Of a stretch of 44,770 nt of DNA, positions 42,532-44,770 are shown piece after piece. Where the stretch lies: the NCBI GenBank assembly GCA_013043685.1, contig JABDNT010000034.1, positions 1-44,770 on the forward strand, given 5' to 3'. Below the pieces are notes generated by a model. It was not told the DNA's origin. It ran no database searches and saw only the letters and a list, made by a program, of their open reading frames with translations. The stretch's first letter is position 1, and each line of letters begins with the position of its first letter. The translations under genes and the position numbers were made by a program. Source of the DNA: Flavobacteriaceae bacterium. Its GTDB lineage: Bacteria; Bacteroidota; Bacteroidia; Flavobacteriales; Flavobacteriaceae.

Positions 42532-44770
42532 ATGAAAAAGAGATACCCCACAAATCTGCTTTCGCTTGTTGCATTGCTATTATTTAGTTATAATGTCAGT
42601 GCTCAGGGACCCGGTTCATTGTTTGTAGATGCAGGCCCTGATGTCCTTGCCGATTGCGCCACAGGTGGATGTGCTGATATAACAGCGACCTTCCTGGAAA
42701 CATTCGATACCTCCGGACTAACTTATGGCGTTAGTTCGATTCCGTATAATCCGCCATTTCCATTCAATGGCCTGGCCAATTCCCTCAATCCGAATATCGA
42801 TGATGCATGGTCTGCTGTAGATTCGCTGCCCTTCGATTTCTGTTTTTTCGGTGATCTTGAAACTGAATTTCAAGTCGGGTCCAATGGTGTGATCCGTTTT
42901 GATGTTGATCCGGGCGATACTACCAATGCATGGGCATTTACTCAGGATTTGCCCAACAATACGAATCCAACATTAGGAGAAGCAAATGTCTTTACTCCGG
43001 TACACGACATTGATCCTTCCGCTTCTAATTCTGAAGAAATTGGCTATGAAGTACTGGGTGCTTTTCCCAATAGGGTTTTAGTAGTTTCCTACTTTGAGGT
43101 TCCTTTATTCTCCAGCGCATGTAATTCGCTTTTGGCCACACATATGGCAGTATTTTACGAGTTCTCAAACGTGGTTGAGATCTATATTCAGGACAAACCA
43201 ACCTGTACTACATGGAATAGCGGAAATGCTGCAGTTGGGATTCAGAACGATGCCGGTGACACCGCCTACGTACCACCGGGAAGAAATACTTCCGATTCTC
43301 CGTGGACAACAAATAATGAGGCCTGGAGTTTTTCTCCTACAGGGCCACCAACCTATGTATTTGGATGGTATGATGCTCTCGGAAATTTTATTTCGAATAG
43401 CCCTACAATCAATGTCTGTGTTAGCGGCACCGAAACTTTTGAAGCCAGGGTTACATGGACCAATACATGTAATGGTGAAACAGTGACTCTGTCTGATTTC
43501 GTAGAGGTAACGTCGAACGCACCTTTTACCGTAGATCTTGGTCCGGATATCACTACTTGTAGTTCTGGTGATATAATTCTCGATGCCGATCCCGGTATTC
43601 CCGACCTATCATATGAATGGTTCTTTAATGGGGTTTCCCAGGGACCTTCAACCATAAACGACAATACATTTACAGTTATAGCTCCGAATTCCGGTAATTA
43701 CTCGGTGGAAGTGTTTGACCCGGTTGATCCAACATGTATTACTGGAGATGCGATTCTGATAGATTTCCTTCCACAACCCATAGCAAATACGGCAGTCGAT
43801 CTCTTCATATGCGATGATGGCGTAAATATGGGAATATTTGATTTAACACTGAATGATGCGAACGTATTGGGTGGACAGAATCCAGCCGATTTCAATATCA
43901 CCTATCACAACACATTACTTGATGCAAGTTCGGGAACTAATCCTATTGCGACCCCAACGGCATATCTGATTGTAACTCCTCCTGTGGAGACTATCTGGGT
44001 TAGGATTGAAGACCTTACCGGTACATGTTCCGATGTCGACGATTTTCTTATTCAATTCCAGCCGGCTACGGCAGGTCCTATGACCGATGTAGTTACCTGT
44101 GATGATGATGCCAACGGTTTTGTTACACTGGATCTTATTGTTCTGAAGAATGCCGAAGCCCTGAATGGCCAGAGTCCCGGTCTGTACAGCGTTTCTTATC
44201 ACCCATCACAGGCGGATGCCGATGCTAACACAAATCCACATCCAAATCCTTATGATGTGACGGCTCCATCCGAAACTATCTTTGTTCGGGTTGAAAATAA
44301 TGCAACGCCTAGCTGTTATGCCACAGATAGTTTTGTGGTTGATATATTTGAATCGCCACCAGTAACAAATCCAACACCTTTAGAGGTTTGTGATGACCTT
44401 CCGAATGACGGATTCGCTGATTTCGATTTAACTTCAAAAGATCTTGAAATTGCAGGTGGTAACCCCATAGCATCTATTACGTATCACACGACCTTTGCAA
44501 ATGCTCAGGCCGGAATATTTGCTTTAGCCAGCCCATATACAAATACACAAGCCGGATTCCAGACAGTTTTCGCACGTGTGGAGAATATAAATAACCCGGA
44601 TTGTTTTAACATTGTTCCCCTGGACCTTGTGGTCAACGATTCTCCTGCCATCACGGATCCGATCTCGGATTATTTCATTTGCGACAATGATGGTGATGGG
44701 ATAGAGATTTTTGATCTAACGAGTAAGGATGCTGAGATCTTGAACATTTTGGTAAATGTGACCTTGACCT
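42532..44770 (+). CDS. Large extracellular repeat protein, probable type IX secretion substrate (3' truncated)
   Basis: The frame is open from ATG 42532 to the window end, 746 complete codons without a stop. A signal peptide (MKKRYPTNLLSLVALLLFS, cleavage near NVSA) leads into an N-terminal domain (about 25-265) with Cys pairs and FPFNGLANSLNPNIDDAW, then an Ig-like stretch with VDLGPDITTCSSGD and YEWFFNG. From about residue 420 come at least four repeats of about 80-90 residues starting with C-D-D/N-x-x-D/N-G and FDLT, followed by ITYH or similar and a (W/F)-(V/A)-R-(V/I)-E strand. This design is common in flavobacterial surface proteins ending in a type B T9SS sorting domain; that end is outside the window, so secretion route is inferred. 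Confidence 0.85.
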   Translation, partial: MKKRYPTNLLSLVALLLFSYNVSAQGPGSLFVDAGPDVLADCATGGCADITATFLETFDTSGLTYGVSSIPYNPPFPFNGLANSLNPNIDDAWSAVDSLPFDFCFFGDLETEFQVGSNGVIRFDVDPGDTTNAWAFTQDLPNNTNPTLGEANVFTPVHDIDPSASNSEEIGYEVLGAFPNRVLVVSYFEVPLFSSACNSLLATHMAVFYEFSNVVEIYIQDKPTCTTWNSGNAAVGIQNDAGDTAYVPPGRNTSDSPWTTNNEAWSFSPTGPPTYVFGWYDALGNFISNSPTINVCVSGTETFEARVTWTNTCNGETVTLSDFVEVTSNAPFTVDLGPDITTCSSGDIILDADPGIPDLSYEWFFNGVSQGPSTINDNTFTVIAPNSGNYSVEVFDPVDPTCITGDAILIDFLPQPIANTAVDLFICDDGVNMGIFDLTLNDANVLGGQNPADFNITYHNTLLDASSGTNPIATPTAYLIVTPPVETIWVRIEDLTGTCSDVDDFLIQFQPATAGPMTDVVTCDDDANGFVTLDLIVLKNAEALNGQSPGLYSVSYHPSQADADANTNPHPNPYDVTAPSETIFVRVENNATPSCYATDSFVVDIFESPPVTNPTPLEVCDDLPNDGFADFDLTSKDLEIAGGNPIASITYHTTFANAQAGIFALASPYTNTQAGFQTVFARVENINNPDCFNIVPLDLVVNDSPAITDPISDYFICDNDGDGIEIFDLTSKDAEILNILVNVTLT

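Overview
The window looks like chromosomal DNA of a Bacteroidota bacterium, most likely a member of the Flavobacteriia; genus cannot be decided from the sequence. Reasons: housekeeping promoters of the TTG-N19-TAnnTTTG type (ffh, mdh, secDF, folE), TonB-dependent receptors with STN and carboxypeptidase-regulatory-like N-terminal domains, FecR anti-sigma factors with a DUF4974-like tail, a fused SecDF, eleven predicted lipoproteins, and a large repeat protein of the kind secreted by the type IX system. No rRNA, tRNA, CRISPR array, insertion sequence or prophage is visible.

Region 1 (1-13.6 kb) is the accessory and most interesting part. After the tail of a SusD-like gene come two paralogous copies of one module: ECF sigma factor, FecR-like anti-sigma factor and STN-type TonB-dependent receptor on the minus strand, with a divergent surface-type lipoprotein gene on the plus strand. 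The lipoproteins share a Cys-bracketed repeat with FPI/YPI motifs that I cannot assign to a named family. No SusD gene lies beside either receptor. The sequence GGTAGG-N17-TGTT(A/C)TA occurs four times, in front of both fecR-receptor operons and both lipoprotein genes, and nowhere else I could find. The first six spacer bases are GTAAAT at both copy-1 sites and AATTTT at both copy-2 sites. I read this as two parallel cell-surface-signalling circuits, each with its own ECF promoter code. Copy 1 carries an additional beta-domain lipoprotein; copy 2 is followed by an M28 peptidase and a small lipoprotein.

Region 2 (13.6-20.7 kb): a four-domain fasciclin lipoprotein, a convergent group of three (DUF1624-type membrane protein, lipoprotein, membrane-tethered HTH-like protein), a divergent DUF4349 lipoprotein separated from it by a phased operator-like repeat, and two exported proteins.

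Region 3 (20.9-31.9 kb): ffh and folD, an AI-2E family permease, a 90-residue exported protein with a CHxPPGN motif, a methyltransferase-VOC pair, an exported NTF2-like protein, a lipoprotein, a HerA-like ATPase, a lipoprotein form of RidA, queE and a DUF2911 protein.

Region 4 (32-44.8 kb) is mostly core: gyrB, mdh, secDF, then on the minus strand folE, cysS, yidD, lgt and a DUF192 lipoprotein, and finally the 5' part of a large extracellular repeat protein running off the window. Genes are tightly packed; no gene-free stretch exceeds about 300 bases, and intergenic regions mainly hold promoters and strong bidirectional terminators.
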